DNA from: Variovorax sp. PBS-H4
GTDB taxonomy: Bacteria; Pseudomonadota; Gammaproteobacteria; Burkholderiales; Burkholderiaceae_C
Assembly (NCBI RefSeq): GCF_901827205.1
Contig: NZ_LR594675.1
Coordinates: 62,001-126,000, forward strand
Direction of reading: 5' to 3'
DNA length: 64,000 nt
Positions 18,901 through 26,680 of this stretch are shown here, piece after piece. Positions within the stretch are counted from its first letter, which is position 1; every line of letters begins with the position of its first letter. The notes beneath the pieces are model-generated. The model was not told the DNA's origin. It saw only the letters and a program-made list of their open reading frames with translations, and ran no database searches. The position numbers and the translations under genes were made by a program.

Positions 18901-19101
18901 CACTACCAGGAGGCCCTGGCCCTGGCCGAGAAGAGCGACGAGCCACAGTTACTCTTTCCTTGCTACGAAGGGCTTGCAACCCTCTACCTCGATGCCGATG
19001 ATGGTGTGCAGGCCGAGCGTTACATGGGGCTCGCCCGGGACATCTGCGATCGCGCGGGCCTCGATCCCGATGCGCTCGTCGTGCTTCCGTTCCTTTGCTG
19101 A
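15976..19101 (+). CDS. Zinc-ribbon class III adenylate cyclase fused to AAA ATPase and TPR domains
   Basis: This is a 1041-residue signalling protein. Residues 3-24 hold two CxxC pairs of a zinc ribbon. A class III cyclase domain follows (about 38-215) with metal Asp46 and Asp90, purine-specifying Lys86 and Asp163, and transition-state Asn166 and Arg170, so an active adenylate cyclase is predicted. An orphan AAA/STAND-type ATPase comes next, with Walker A AEAGSGKT (267-274) and Walker B VVMIAEDLHW. The last ~400 residues are tetratricopeptide-like helical repeats. This architecture is recurrent in proteobacteria, but its input signal is unknown. It ends 26 bases before a peroxiredoxin gene, suggesting cotranscription. 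Confidence 0.9.
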   Translation: MACPSCGYDVDRDFAFCPKCGTRLVAAPPPPAPDSDRRMVTVMFADLSGFTELAGTMDAEDLRSLQTELFDQMASTIRRFDGFVEKFVGDAVMAVFGAPVAHEEDPERALRAALLLHRRAGALGERWRARTGRPLALHIGIHTGAVVAGHLGSEGDAAYAVTGDTVNAASRLQSAAGPGQTVVSHATWQLTRHAFGFEPLGELTLKGIAQPMAAYQLEAALHAPEPTRGLQVHGLTSELVGRESEMNALGLAFERMHAGRGELVRIVAEAGSGKTRLLSEFLDRLRVHGGLEDVALRRAACSPLGERAYGVPAALLRDAWGLDTSDADATARQKIAAALAALGLSEAEMQALGACLGHVLGLEDEDAHTRYLDPEQLKQQIFFAVHAVLERQLQQVPVVMIAEDLHWTDAASLELLRFLLERLRDRPFMLLVTQRPAPALEAWAAGAAAQTVLRLEPLSARHSDAMLDSLFGPRTLPGALRQRIVEHAGGNPLFLEEMARALIADGLLSRSQGRWIYSSGTATVQVPQTINGLLLGRIDRLAASVRAVLREAAVIGPEFDEALLRDVASAPESVPHALDALVESGLLAALPAEDGREFRFRQGLVQEVAYQSLLLRRRSELHTRIAEALERRCGGAPRRLEELQALAHHFRLGADKARGAHYLNAAGDWARGTYANADAIRDYTLALETLAPGEGADEQHLVVRERLADVLAPAGRIAEATQHLAAAREGRAQRGDRMAEARLLGKIAALRWEAGERAEARQCLATGLALVEGEAPHIERAWLYQRMGELLFRDADNRGALEWTQRALAHLETLDAGPAMNEEERRNARTAAALALNTQGVALARLDRLDEAVTQLERSVAVAREADLPQAECRGLCNLGVLYSSSHPQRAIEACERGLETARRIGDLGLQSRLSANLAVAYCTLTSRCDERGVGAAHAAIEIDRSTGQLDHLAVSLVVLAQIYQCHGESARALRHYQEALALAEKSDEPQLLFPCYEGLATLYLDADDGVQAERYMGLARDICDRAGLDPDALVVLPFLC

Positions 19102-19127
19102 TCACTCTGCAGGAAGGAGTCGCTTCA

Positions 19128-19778
19128 ATGAACTCGACGATGCATCCCGTGGCGCCCGGCGAACTGGCGCCGAACTTCGCCCTCCCGGCCGTCGCCGGCT
19201 CCGGCGTCATCTCGCTCGACGACTACCGCGGCCGCAGCCCGCTGTTTCTGTCCTTGATGCTGGGACTGTGGTGCCCCTTTTGCCGCCGCCAGCTGGCGCA
19301 GCTCGGCACCTTCGAGGACAGGCTCAAGGGCATCGGCGTCGAGAGCCTGGCGGTGGTTGCCACGGCGCCGGAGAACGCGCGGCTGTACTTCAGGTTCAGG
19401 CCAACCAAGGTCCCGCTGGCTGCCGACCCCGATCTTTCCACCCACCGCGCCTACGGCCTGCCCAAGCCGGAGCCCACGCCGGCCATGATGGAGGCGTTGG
19501 ACACCGTGCGCATCAACCCCTTCGGCGACCTGCCCGAGCCGCTGCCGATCTCGCAGGTCGGCAAGGTGCTGCAGGAGAAGGATGGCTACCAGTACACGCC
19601 GGCCGACCAGCACGATGTCGAGAAGCAGTGGCCGCAGCTCAAGGGCCTGTTCATGATCGACCGCACGGGGCGGGTGCGGTGGGCCTACGTGGAGTGCGCG
19701 ACGGAGGGGCTGGCAGGGCTCGGGAAGATGCCTTCGGAGGAAGAGATCGTGGAAGCAGCGCGGCAGTGCGCGGCTTGA
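19128..19778 (+). CDS. Peroxiredoxin-like redoxin-domain protein
   Basis: This is a 216-residue thioredoxin-fold protein of the AhpC/TSA-redoxin family. PGELAPNFALPAV opens the fold and GLWCPFCRRQLAQL holds a CxxC at the peroxidatic position. This is unlike classical PxxxTxxC peroxiredoxins and more like thiol-dependent redoxins. There is no signal peptide, so a cytoplasmic location is inferred. GGAAGGAG immediately precedes the ATG; the frame's earlier TTG is ignored. It lies directly behind the cyclase gene and may be coexpressed with it. Confidence 0.85.
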   Translation: MNSTMHPVAPGELAPNFALPAVAGSGVISLDDYRGRSPLFLSLMLGLWCPFCRRQLAQLGTFEDRLKGIGVESLAVVATAPENARLYFRFRPTKVPLAADPDLSTHRAYGLPKPEPTPAMMEALDTVRINPFGDLPEPLPISQVGKVLQEKDGYQYTPADQHDVEKQWPQLKGLFMIDRTGRVRWAYVECATEGLAGLGKMPSEEEIVEAARQCAA

Positions 19779-19823
19779 ACCCTGGGGCGTACGGTTGTAT
19801 CGCCCTTGACCAGTATCTTGCAT

Positions 19824-19843
19824 TTATCGCTCCAGGGCGATAA
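19824..19843. promoter_or_regulatory. hip operator: TTATCGC-N6-GCGATAA palindrome
   Basis: A perfect 7-bp inverted repeat lies 40 bases upstream of hipB. Further half-sites occur at 19798-19803 (TATCGC) and 19863-19870 (GCCGATAA). The layout resembles the spaced TATCC/GGATA operators bound by HipB in Escherichia coli, so autorepression by the HipB here is likely. Confidence 0.65.
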
Positions 19844-19882
19844 AGTGCGTTTACTGGCCAAGGCCGATAAACACGCACGCCC

Positions 19883-20233
19883 ATGGACTACGCCATCCGG
19901 CTCACCGACCAACTCAAACCGCACCTTCAGGCCCTTCGCAAGCAGCGCGGGCTCACCCAGGCCCAGCTCGGGCAGCGTCTGGGCCTCGGCCAGGCGCGCA
20001 TCGCAGAGATCGAGGCGAAGCCGGGCTTGATCAGCGTTGACCAATTGGTCCAGGTACTCTCCGCGCTCGGCGCAACCCTTGTTCTGCGCGAACTCACTGA
20101 AAGTGCCGCGTCCTCAGCCGTGCCGGCCCAGCAGCCGCCAGTGAAGACCTTGGTGAAGGCGACCGGCAAACGACCCTCGGCCCGCGCGCAGACCCCGACC
20201 CTCGTCATCCCGCCGAAGAAGGGCTCCTGGTGA
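19883..20233 (+). CDS. hipB: HipB-family antitoxin / XRE repressor
   Basis: This is a 116-residue XRE-type HTH protein. The DNA-binding helix-turn-helix spans about residues 20-65 (LTQAQLGQRLGLGQARIAEI). The Lys/Pro-rich C-terminal tail ends in Trp (PPKKGSW), as in E. coli HipB, whose terminal Trp contacts HipA. It would repress its own operon through the upstream palindromes and neutralise the HipA kinase. It is longer than E. coli HipB (88 residues). The stop codon overlaps a GTG that looks like the original hipA start, but that reading frame no longer continues into hipA. Confidence 0.88.
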   Translation: MDYAIRLTDQLKPHLQALRKQRGLTQAQLGQRLGLGQARIAEIEAKPGLISVDQLVQVLSALGATLVLRELTESAASSAVPAQQPPVKTLVKATGKRPSARAQTPTLVIPPKKGSW

Positions 20234-20258
20234 GCACCGCCCTCGGCTGCCCGAAGGC

Positions 20259-21266
20259 ATGGCGCCGCTGGGCTGGGACCGGATCGAATGCGAGCCGTTG
20301 AGCGATGCGCAAGTGCGCCGGTTGCTCGATGCCGTGCCTTCAGACACGCCGCTGGGCCAGGCCGTGGACGATGAAGACCTGTTCCGCATCTCGCTTGCGG
20401 GTGCCCACGAGAAGACGGCGCTGACGCGCATCGACAAGCGATGGTGCCGGCCGCACGGCGCCACGCCGACCACGCACATCTTCAAGCTGCCACTGGGGCT
20501 GGTGGGTGGATCGCGGCGCGTCGACCTGTCCGATTCCATCGAGAACGAATGGCTCTGCGCGCAGCTGGTCCGCGAGCTGGGGCTGCCCGTCGCGCCCTGC
20601 GAGATCGTGGAGTTCGACGGCCGGAAGGTGCTGGTTGTCGAACGTTTCGATCGTGCGTGGGCCGACGGTGGCAAGTGGATCGCGCGATTGCCTCAGGAAG
20701 ACTTCTGCCAGGCGCTGGGATATGCCGCCGAAAAAAAATACGAAAAAGATGGCGGGCCCGGCATGGAAGCCTGCCTGAAGCTGCTGGCCGGCAGCGCCGA
20801 TGCGCAAGTGGACCGGCTCGCGTTCCAGCTGACTCAACTGGCATTCTGGTTGCTGGCTGCGACCGATGGACATGCGAAGAACTACTCGATCTTTCTCGGG
20901 CAGGGAGATGCGTACGCGATGACACCGCTCTATGACGTGATCTCGGTGTGGCCGTATGTCGGGGACAGGCCCGATCAGTTTCGATGGCGCAGTGCGGGGC
21001 TTGCCATGGCGCTTCGCGCCAAGAACGCCCACTACGCACTTCATACGATTCAGGCAAGGCACTGGCACGGCTTGGCGATGAAGAACGGTGGAGAGGCTGT
21101 GTGGGGGGCCATGAATGCGATGGTCCGGGAGGTGGAGCCCGCGATTGCGAAGGTCGAGGCGCGGCTTCCGGCTTCATTTCCGAGGAAGGTCTGGACGCGC
21201 ATCGTGAAGGGAATGCGAGCGCAGGTTCGGCAGTTTGAAAGCGGGCTGCTCGCAGTGGCCGCCTGA
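20259..21266 (+). CDS. hipA: HipA-type Ser/Thr kinase toxin, 5'-truncated
   Basis: The 335-residue frame matches the HipA kinase core: RISLAGAHEKTAL (Ser45 aligns with E. coli HipA Ser150), TPTTHIFKLP, RLPQEDFCQALG, catalytic ATDGHAKN and metal-binding YDVIS. It begins about 105 residues late, so the N-subdomain 1 is missing. The GTG overlapping the hipB stop (GTGAGCACC) is a typical hipA start but now leads into another frame, which suggests a 5' deletion with frameshift. Translation would have to restart at ATG 20259 behind a weak GAAGG. It may be an inactive remnant, or a compact kinase resembling HipT of split HipBST systems, although no hipS is present. Confidence 0.75.
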   Translation: MAPLGWDRIECEPLSDAQVRRLLDAVPSDTPLGQAVDDEDLFRISLAGAHEKTALTRIDKRWCRPHGATPTTHIFKLPLGLVGGSRRVDLSDSIENEWLCAQLVRELGLPVAPCEIVEFDGRKVLVVERFDRAWADGGKWIARLPQEDFCQALGYAAEKKYEKDGGPGMEACLKLLAGSADAQVDRLAFQLTQLAFWLLAATDGHAKNYSIFLGQGDAYAMTPLYDVISVWPYVGDRPDQFRWRSAGLAMALRAKNAHYALHTIQARHWHGLAMKNGGEAVWGAMNAMVREVEPAIAKVEARLPASFPRKVWTRIVKGMRAQVRQFESGLLAVAA

Positions 21267-21332
21267 ACACAGCGGCAAATGGATGTCGATCCTTCGCCTG
21301 CAAGCGCCTCAACCCCAAAGCAAGGCAAGCCG

Positions 21333-23042
21333 ATGTCGCACAAACCCGTGGGATTGATCTATGGGGTCGACGAGACCCCTCCCCTCGGCGTCAACATCTT
21401 CAGCGGCCTGCAGCATGTCGGGCTGATGTCGATCTTCCTGGTCTATCCGGTGCTGATCGCGCAAGCGGCCGGCAGCACGGCGGAGGTGGCGGCAGCGATG
21501 GTCAGCGCCACGCTCATCGCCATGGCCGTCGGCACGGTGCTGCAGGTGATCACCATCGGGCCCATCGGCTCCGGCTACCTCTGCCAGCCTTCGCCCAGCG
21601 TCGTCTACGTCGTTCCGTCGCTGATCGCTGCGCGCAACGGCGACCTGTCGGCCGTCTTCGGCATGACCATCCTGGCGGGCCTCTTCGAAATGGCCTTGGC
21701 CCGCGCGCTGCCGCGCCTGCGTTCGCTCTTCACGCCCGAGATCACCGGCCTGGTCGTGCTGCTGGCCGGCATTTCCGTCGGCGTCGTCGGCCTGCGTACC
21801 GCACTGGGCAGCGCGCAAGCCAACGTGCAGCCGGCGCAGATCGACCTCTTGCTGGGCCTGGGCACACTGGCCCTGATGGTCGCCCTCGCCGTCTGGGGCC
21901 GTGGCGGCATGCGTGTCTTCAGCGTGCTCATCGGCTTGGGCGCCGGCTGCTTGGTCAGCGCGGTCCTCGGCCGGCTCGATGCCCTCGACATGAGCCGGGT
22001 GGCGACGGCACCGTTGCTGGCGCTGCCTGCGTGGAGACCGGTCGGCTGGTCTTTCGATGCGACGCTGGTGCTGCCCTTCGTCATCGCGGCGGTGGCCGCC
22101 GTGCTGAAGGTGATCGGCAACGTCACGACCGCGCAGAAGGCCAGCCACGCCGGGTGGGTGCGCGCCGACATGCGCTCCATCAGCCGCGGCGTGCTGGCCG
22201 ACGGGCTGGGCGTGGTCGCGGCCGGATCGCTGGGCGCGCCCGGCATCAACTCGTCGACCGGTGCGGTCGGCCTGGCGACCGCGACCGGCGTGGTCAGCCG
22301 GCGCATCGGCTGGTCGGTGGCCGCGATCCTGCTGTTGTTCGCCTTCATGCCGAAGCTGGGCATGCTGTTCAACCTCATCCCGCGGCCGGTGCTCGGGGCA
22401 GCGCTGGTGTTCTCGTCGACCTTTATCGTCATCAACGGCTTGCTGATCATGACCTCGCGGCTGCTCGATGCCCGCAAGACATTGGTGATCGGGCTGGCCA
22501 TCGTGTTCGGCCTGGCGGTTGAAATTTTTCCTGGGCTGGTGATGGTTTTGCCGGCGGCCCTGCGGCCGTCGTTCGGCAATTCGCTGGTGCTGGGCACACT
22601 GGTGGGACTGGGGCTGAACCTGCTGTTTCGCATCGGCCTTCGACGCAGTGTGTCGATGACGGTGGCGCCGGGCGCGATCGATCCGGTTGCGCTGGAACAG
22701 TTTCTCGACGAGCACGGGGCTGCGTGGGGCGCGCGCAGCGACGTCATCGGGCGCGCCAAGTTCAACCTGGTGCAATCGGTGGAGACCTTGCTGTCGCTGG
22801 GCATTGCCTCGGGGCCGCTTGCTATTCAAGCTTCATTCGACGAGTTCAATCTTGACTTGCAGCTGTCGTACGAAGGTGCCGACCTGGAGCTGCCGGAGCA
22901 GCGGCCGACGGTGGATGAAATTGTGGATTCGGAGGATGGGGAGCGGAGGCTGGCCGGGTTTCTGTTGCGGAACTTTGCGGATCGGGTGACTTCGCGGCGG
23001 TCGGGGGTGCGGGCATTGGTGGCGTTTCACTTTGATCATTAG
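21333..23042 (+). CDS. NCS2-family xanthine/uracil permease with C-terminal extension
   Basis: This is a 569-residue nucleobase:cation symporter-2 family protein. Residues about 20-435 contain 12-14 hydrophobic segments, with GPIGSGYLCQPSPSVVYV and GAPGINSSTGAVGLATATGV in the positions of the substrate-binding motifs. After the last helix come about 130 hydrophilic residues, from APGAIDPVALEQFL to the end, that ordinary NCS2 permeases lack. I chose MSHKPVGLIYG, which has AAGG upstream; ATG 21279 would add 18 residues. The substrate (purine or other nucleobase) is inferred from family. It follows hipA by 66 bases. Confidence 0.85.
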   Translation: MSHKPVGLIYGVDETPPLGVNIFSGLQHVGLMSIFLVYPVLIAQAAGSTAEVAAAMVSATLIAMAVGTVLQVITIGPIGSGYLCQPSPSVVYVVPSLIAARNGDLSAVFGMTILAGLFEMALARALPRLRSLFTPEITGLVVLLAGISVGVVGLRTALGSAQANVQPAQIDLLLGLGTLALMVALAVWGRGGMRVFSVLIGLGAGCLVSAVLGRLDALDMSRVATAPLLALPAWRPVGWSFDATLVLPFVIAAVAAVLKVIGNVTTAQKASHAGWVRADMRSISRGVLADGLGVVAAGSLGAPGINSSTGAVGLATATGVVSRRIGWSVAAILLLFAFMPKLGMLFNLIPRPVLGAALVFSSTFIVINGLLIMTSRLLDARKTLVIGLAIVFGLAVEIFPGLVMVLPAALRPSFGNSLVLGTLVGLGLNLLFRIGLRRSVSMTVAPGAIDPVALEQFLDEHGAAWGARSDVIGRAKFNLVQSVETLLSLGIASGPLAIQASFDEFNLDLQLSYEGADLELPEQRPTVDEIVDSEDGERRLAGFLLRNFADRVTSRRSGVRALVAFHFDH

Positions 23043-23626
23043 CTGCGTGGGGGCGCTGGTGCGATGCGTGGCTACGATCGGGAACGCTGGAGCAGCAACC
23101 AACCTGAGGGGGTGATCTCGGTGACTACGACGCCGACCTGTGGACCACCGCCGAGTGGATCGACTACGACACGCATTACGGCGTCGACATGACCCGCTCG
23201 GAACAATGCACTGACGGTCAGCAGGTTTTCGTCACCCGTTAGAACGAGAGGGAGAGGTTCGCTGGAGATGTGGCGGAGCAAGGCGTGCTCGCTGCGCTTT
23301 TGCCGGGTGCGCGACTGAAGTAATTTCGCAGGGTCGTTTTTCACCAGGTGATCGTCATCAAGTGAGGACGATGAGTCTACGGACTAGAGTGCTCATTTGA
23401 CGCGACGCAGGCCGTCGTCGCCACCAAACGGACCTGTCCGCTACGCAGCGGTTGCTCCCTCTGGCAAAGGCAGGACACTCGCCGCTGACTGCACAGGGCG
23501 GTCACGGGTGGCGCAACCAGCGCGAGAGCCAACGGGACGCTGTACGAGGTCAACGGTTGCACACACCATGTGCGCAGCTATCATTCGGCGAACCTGCAGT
23601 CCGACTAATCAACCCTCCCTTAAAAA
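23043..23626. other. Long non-coding or degenerate stretch at island edge
   Basis: This 584-base gap holds no confident gene. A stop-bounded frame at 23114-23242 on the plus strand reads like old coding sequence (DYDADLWTTAEWIDYDTHYG) but lacks a start, and the opposite strand has the doubtful frame listed separately. It probably carries the ParA operon promoter and decayed sequence from insertion events. Confidence 0.4.
23072..23344 (-). CDS. Doubtful small hypothetical protein
   Basis: This is a 90-residue frame starting with GTG and no good ribosome-binding site. Its second half (LLTVSALFRAGHVDAVMRVV, ending VVVTEITPSGWLLLQ) has the hydrophobic patterning of a small folded protein, which is why it is listed. 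It overlaps the plus-strand remnant frame, so at most one of the two is real. The function is unknown. Confidence 0.25.
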   Translation of the reverse strand: MKNDPAKLLQSRTRQKRSEHALLRHISSEPLPLVLTGDENLLTVSALFRAGHVDAVMRVVVDPLGGGPQVGVVVTEITPSGWLLLQRSRS

Positions 23627-24691
23627 ATGTCAGCGCTCGGAAGTCTGTGCTTCTTCAACAACAAGGGAGGCGTCGGGAAGACCACGCTCGCGTGCAATGT
23701 CGCGTCATACCTCGCCGAGATGGAGAGGCTCAACGTCCTCCTCGTCGATGCCGACCCGCAGTGCAATGCCACGCAGCTGGTTCTTCCAGACGAGACGACA
23801 GAGCAACTGTACGAGTCCAGTGCCGGCCTGTCCAACATGGACTCGCTCAAGCAGGTATTACTTCCCTTACTAAAGGGAGATGCATCGCTCGAAGCGACGC
23901 ACAAGATCGCTGGGCCGGAAACGAACCGGTTCGGTATCTCGGTGCTGCCGGGGCACCCGCACGTCGCGCTTCTCGAGGATCGCCTGAGTACTAACTGGAC
24001 ACAGTTCATGGGCGCGGATCTAGGCGGTGCGCGCGTATCCAACTGGAACACCCAGCTCCTCAGCCAATTAAAGCCGCAGTACGACCTTATCGTGTACGAC
24101 GTTGGGCCGAGTCTGGGCGCACTGAATCGATCCATCCTCATCGGCGTCGACTACTTCATGGCGCCTATGGGCTGCGACATCTTCAGCCTCATCGGCATTG
24201 AGAACATAGCGAATTGGATCGATCAGTGGCGGCGGTACTACGATCAAGCCTACGCCCAGGTGACCTCGCGACACGAGGCCACGCTTCAGGACTACGCTGG
24301 GCAGGTGCGCACTACGTCGGGTGTGATGGCGCGGTTCGTCGGCTATACGGTGCAGCAGTACATCACCAAGACAATTCGTGACGAAAAGCGAGCGACCGGC
24401 GCATACGAGGCCATTTTGGCGAAGATCCCAAAGGAGATCTTGGACAGCCTTGGTCCGTTCATAGCTCCGCCGCTCACCGTCAACGACGTGCGACTTGGCG
24501 ACGTGCCGCACATGTTCAGCCTCGTCCCTCTGGCTCAGTCCGCACATACACCAATCCACAAGTTGACGCGACGTGAAGGGCTGTCGGGTGGACAATATCA
24601 GCAGCAGCGGCAGTATCAGGAGTTCATCCGTGCGCTGGCGGAGTCGCTCATGCGAAACCTGCGCCGTAGCGCGGAGCTTCGGCATGATTGA
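23627..24691 (+). CDS. ParA/MinD-like deviant Walker ATPase
   Basis: This is a 354-residue ATPase of the ParA/Soj superfamily. The deviant Walker A is NNKGGVGKTT (residues 11-20), Walker A' is LLVDADPQCNAT, and Walker B is YDLIVYDVGPSLGALNR. A C-terminal helical part of about 150 residues follows. No parB gene lies beside it, and the stop codon overlaps the SIR2 gene start by 8 bases, so it is probably not a chromosome-partition gene but part of the SIR2/methyltransferase unit. In such a unit a nucleotide-driven DNA-binding switch is a reasonable guess. Codon use is less GC-rich than in the flanking genes, pointing to transfer. Confidence 0.85.
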   Translation: MSALGSLCFFNNKGGVGKTTLACNVASYLAEMERLNVLLVDADPQCNATQLVLPDETTEQLYESSAGLSNMDSLKQVLLPLLKGDASLEATHKIAGPETNRFGISVLPGHPHVALLEDRLSTNWTQFMGADLGGARVSNWNTQLLSQLKPQYDLIVYDVGPSLGALNRSILIGVDYFMAPMGCDIFSLIGIENIANWIDQWRRYYDQAYAQVTSRHEATLQDYAGQVRTTSGVMARFVGYTVQQYITKTIRDEKRATGAYEAILAKIPKEILDSLGPFIAPPLTVNDVRLGDVPHMFSLVPLAQSAHTPIHKLTRREGLSGGQYQQQRQYQEFIRALAESLMRNLRRSAELRHD

Positions 24692-25556
24692 GTGGCCAAC
24701 TGACCTAGTGCGGGACATCGCCGCCCGACGTTCGGTGCTTTTCTTGGGGGCCGGGGTCTCGCGGAATGCGGAAAGCGCGCAGGGAGTGCATCCGCGTGAG
24801 TGGAAGGACTTTCTCCGCCATCTGGCGTCGTTGATGATCGATGCGACGCAGCGCGCTGAAGTGGAGCAGTGCGTCACCGATGCAGATTTGCTCACCGCGT
24901 GCGAGCTGTGCCGCAAATACTTGTCGCCTCCCGTCTTCAAGACTGAGATGCTCAAGGAGTTCTCGGGTAATGGTTACCGGCCTGCGAAGATCCACGACGA
25001 TCTGAGTCTGGTGGATTCGCGTTTGGTGATGACGACCAACTTCGACAAGCTATACGAGAATCGGGCAAATCAGCTCCAGGACAATACCGTCATCGTTAAG
25101 AACTACTACGACAAAGACGTCGCAGACGTGTTCCGCCGTCAAGATCGAGTCGTTCTGAAGGTGCATGGCACCATTGACGTACCCGATCAGACCATCTTCA
25201 CCCGTAGTCAGTACGCCCTAGCGCGGCGCGATTACGGCCATTTCTACCAGCTCCTGCGGGGACTGTTTGTCACTCACACGTTTGTATTCCTCGGCGCATC
25301 GATGCGGGATCCGGACATGCAGCTGCTGCTAGAAGATCACGCGTATCGCTTTGAAGGTGCACGCCCCCATTACATCGCAATGCCACAGAACTCGGTGCGC
25401 GCGGGCACGCTGCGGGTTATGGAGGAGACGATGAACCTTCAGGCGCTGCAATATGACCCCGCGCACAATCACCAAGCGCTCGCCTCGTCCGTTGCCGCGC
25501 TCGTGCCGCTGGTCGAAGCGGCTCGGGAGGAAATCGCGGGGACTGCCGGGTGGTGA
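24684..25556 (+). CDS. SIR2-like NADase/deacylase-domain protein
   Basis: This is a 290-residue SIR2-family protein. The dinucleotide-binding loop is FLGAGVSRNAE (Gly22-Ser26), followed by MTTNFDKLYE (Asn119, Asp121), the HG motif in LKVHGTIDV (His161) and FLGASMRDPDM. The Asn and His needed for NAD+ hydrolysis in defence SIR2 proteins are present. There is no zinc ribbon with paired CxxC, so it is unlike protein deacetylase sirtuins. ATG 24684 overlaps the ParA-like stop; the frame's upstream extension is a shadow. In phage-defence systems such domains deplete NAD+ on infection; that role here is an inference from family and context. Confidence 0.88.
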   Translation: MIEWPTDLVRDIAARRSVLFLGAGVSRNAESAQGVHPREWKDFLRHLASLMIDATQRAEVEQCVTDADLLTACELCRKYLSPPVFKTEMLKEFSGNGYRPAKIHDDLSLVDSRLVMTTNFDKLYENRANQLQDNTVIVKNYYDKDVADVFRRQDRVVLKVHGTIDVPDQTIFTRSQYALARRDYGHFYQLLRGLFVTHTFVFLGASMRDPDMQLLLEDHAYRFEGARPHYIAMPQNSVRAGTLRVMEETMNLQALQYDPAHNHQALASSVAALVPLVEAAREEIAGTAGW

Positions 25557-26680
25557 CGATGGCCACGCTACTTGCGGTCGGGGCGGAGCGAGCGCCCGTT
25601 GAGTGGAAGGCATCCGCCTCGACCGCGGACTCTCGGCTGCATCAGCTCGCGCCCTACATTGGGAAGCTCAAGCCGGTCATTGCGCGACAGCTGCTGCTCG
25701 AGTTCACCGACCCTGATGACGTAGTCCTGGACTGCTTCTCGGGTTCGGGTACGGTGCCTCTCGAGGCGGCGATCCTCGGACGACGTGTGCTGGCGTTCGA
25801 CTCGAATCCGTACGCGGTAACGCTCACGAGGGCGAAGCTGGAGGCCCCAGGATCGCTTCAGGCCGCGAATGAGCAACTGGCGGTGAGACTCGCCGGGGCG
25901 AAGCTCAGACCACGTTACGCCGAGGACTCCGTCCCGAACTGGGTAAGCAAGTTCTTTCATCCGGAGACGCTACAGGACGCCCTGCGTTTTGCGGATGAGT
26001 GTTTGGAGCAGGACGATCCGTTTTTGCTCGCCTGTCTCCTCAGCATCCTGCATCATCAACGGCCCGGGTTTCTCTCGTATCCGAGTAGTCACCTAGTCCC
26101 GTATCTCCGAGATCGGAAGTACCCGCGCACCCAATATCCGGAAATGTATGCGGAACGCGCGCTGCGGCCGCGGCTAGAGGCCAAGCTGCAGCGAACGTAC
26201 AAGGCCGGCGGTGTGATCGAGCGCGATCGAGTGCTCCAAGTCGGCCGGGTGGACGTAGCTGCATTGTCACTCGACCGCGAGGTGGACGCGATTGTGACGA
26301 GCCCTCCGTACATGAATGCACTGGACTACGTCCGAGACAACAGACTTCGGATGTGGTTCCTTGATCGCAGCACCGCCGACTACTCGCCGGAGCCGACAGA
26401 GAAGCAGGGTCAGTCCGACGCAATCACGGCGGCTTTCGCCAGCAACGCGCTGAAGTACCTGCGATCTGGTGGGCACTGCGTACTGATCATCGGCGAAACG
26501 GTGCTTCGCAAGCGCGTGACGACGCATCCCGCTGAGCGGATGTTCGCAAAGCTTGTCGCGGAATACCCGACGCTTCAAGTCAAGCAGGTCATCGAAGACG
26601 AGATCCCGGACGTTCGGCGCTCGCGGAGGACGGGAGCTGCCACCAAGCGTGAACTCATCCTCGTGCTGAAGAAGGCATGA
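25550..26680 (+). CDS. DNA methyltransferase (N4-cytosine/N6-adenine type)
   Basis: This is a 376-residue SAM-dependent DNA methyltransferase. Motif I is DCFSGSGTVPLEA (residues 61-73), the acidic motif II is LAFDSNPYA, and the catalytic motif IV is TSPPYMNALDY (SPPY at 251-254). The order I then IV, separated by about 180 residues that probably recognise DNA, is unusual compared with small beta-class enzymes. The start is ambiguous: GTG 25550, GTG 25553 and ATG 25559 all overlap or abut the SIR2 stop. Translational coupling to SIR2 suggests it marks self DNA for the system. A convergent nuclease gene lies 317 bases away. Confidence 0.85.
   Translation: MVTMATLLAVGAERAPVEWKASASTADSRLHQLAPYIGKLKPVIARQLLLEFTDPDDVVLDCFSGSGTVPLEAAILGRRVLAFDSNPYAVTLTRAKLEAPGSLQAANEQLAVRLAGAKLRPRYAEDSVPNWVSKFFHPETLQDALRFADECLEQDDPFLLACLLSILHHQRPGFLSYPSSHLVPYLRDRKYPRTQYPEMYAERALRPRLEAKLQRTYKAGGVIERDRVLQVGRVDVAALSLDREVDAIVTSPPYMNALDYVRDNRLRMWFLDRSTADYSPEPTEKQGQSDAITAAFASNALKYLRSGGHCVLIIGETVLRKRVTTHPAERMFAKLVAEYPTLQVKQVIEDEIPDVRRSRRTGAATKRELILVLKKA

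Noticed and set aside
23627..24691. ParA-like gene considered as plasmid or chromosome partition
   Set aside because: No parB or parS-like repeats beside it, and it overlaps a SIR2 gene; the distant ParB-like gene at 61.7 kb is not linked.
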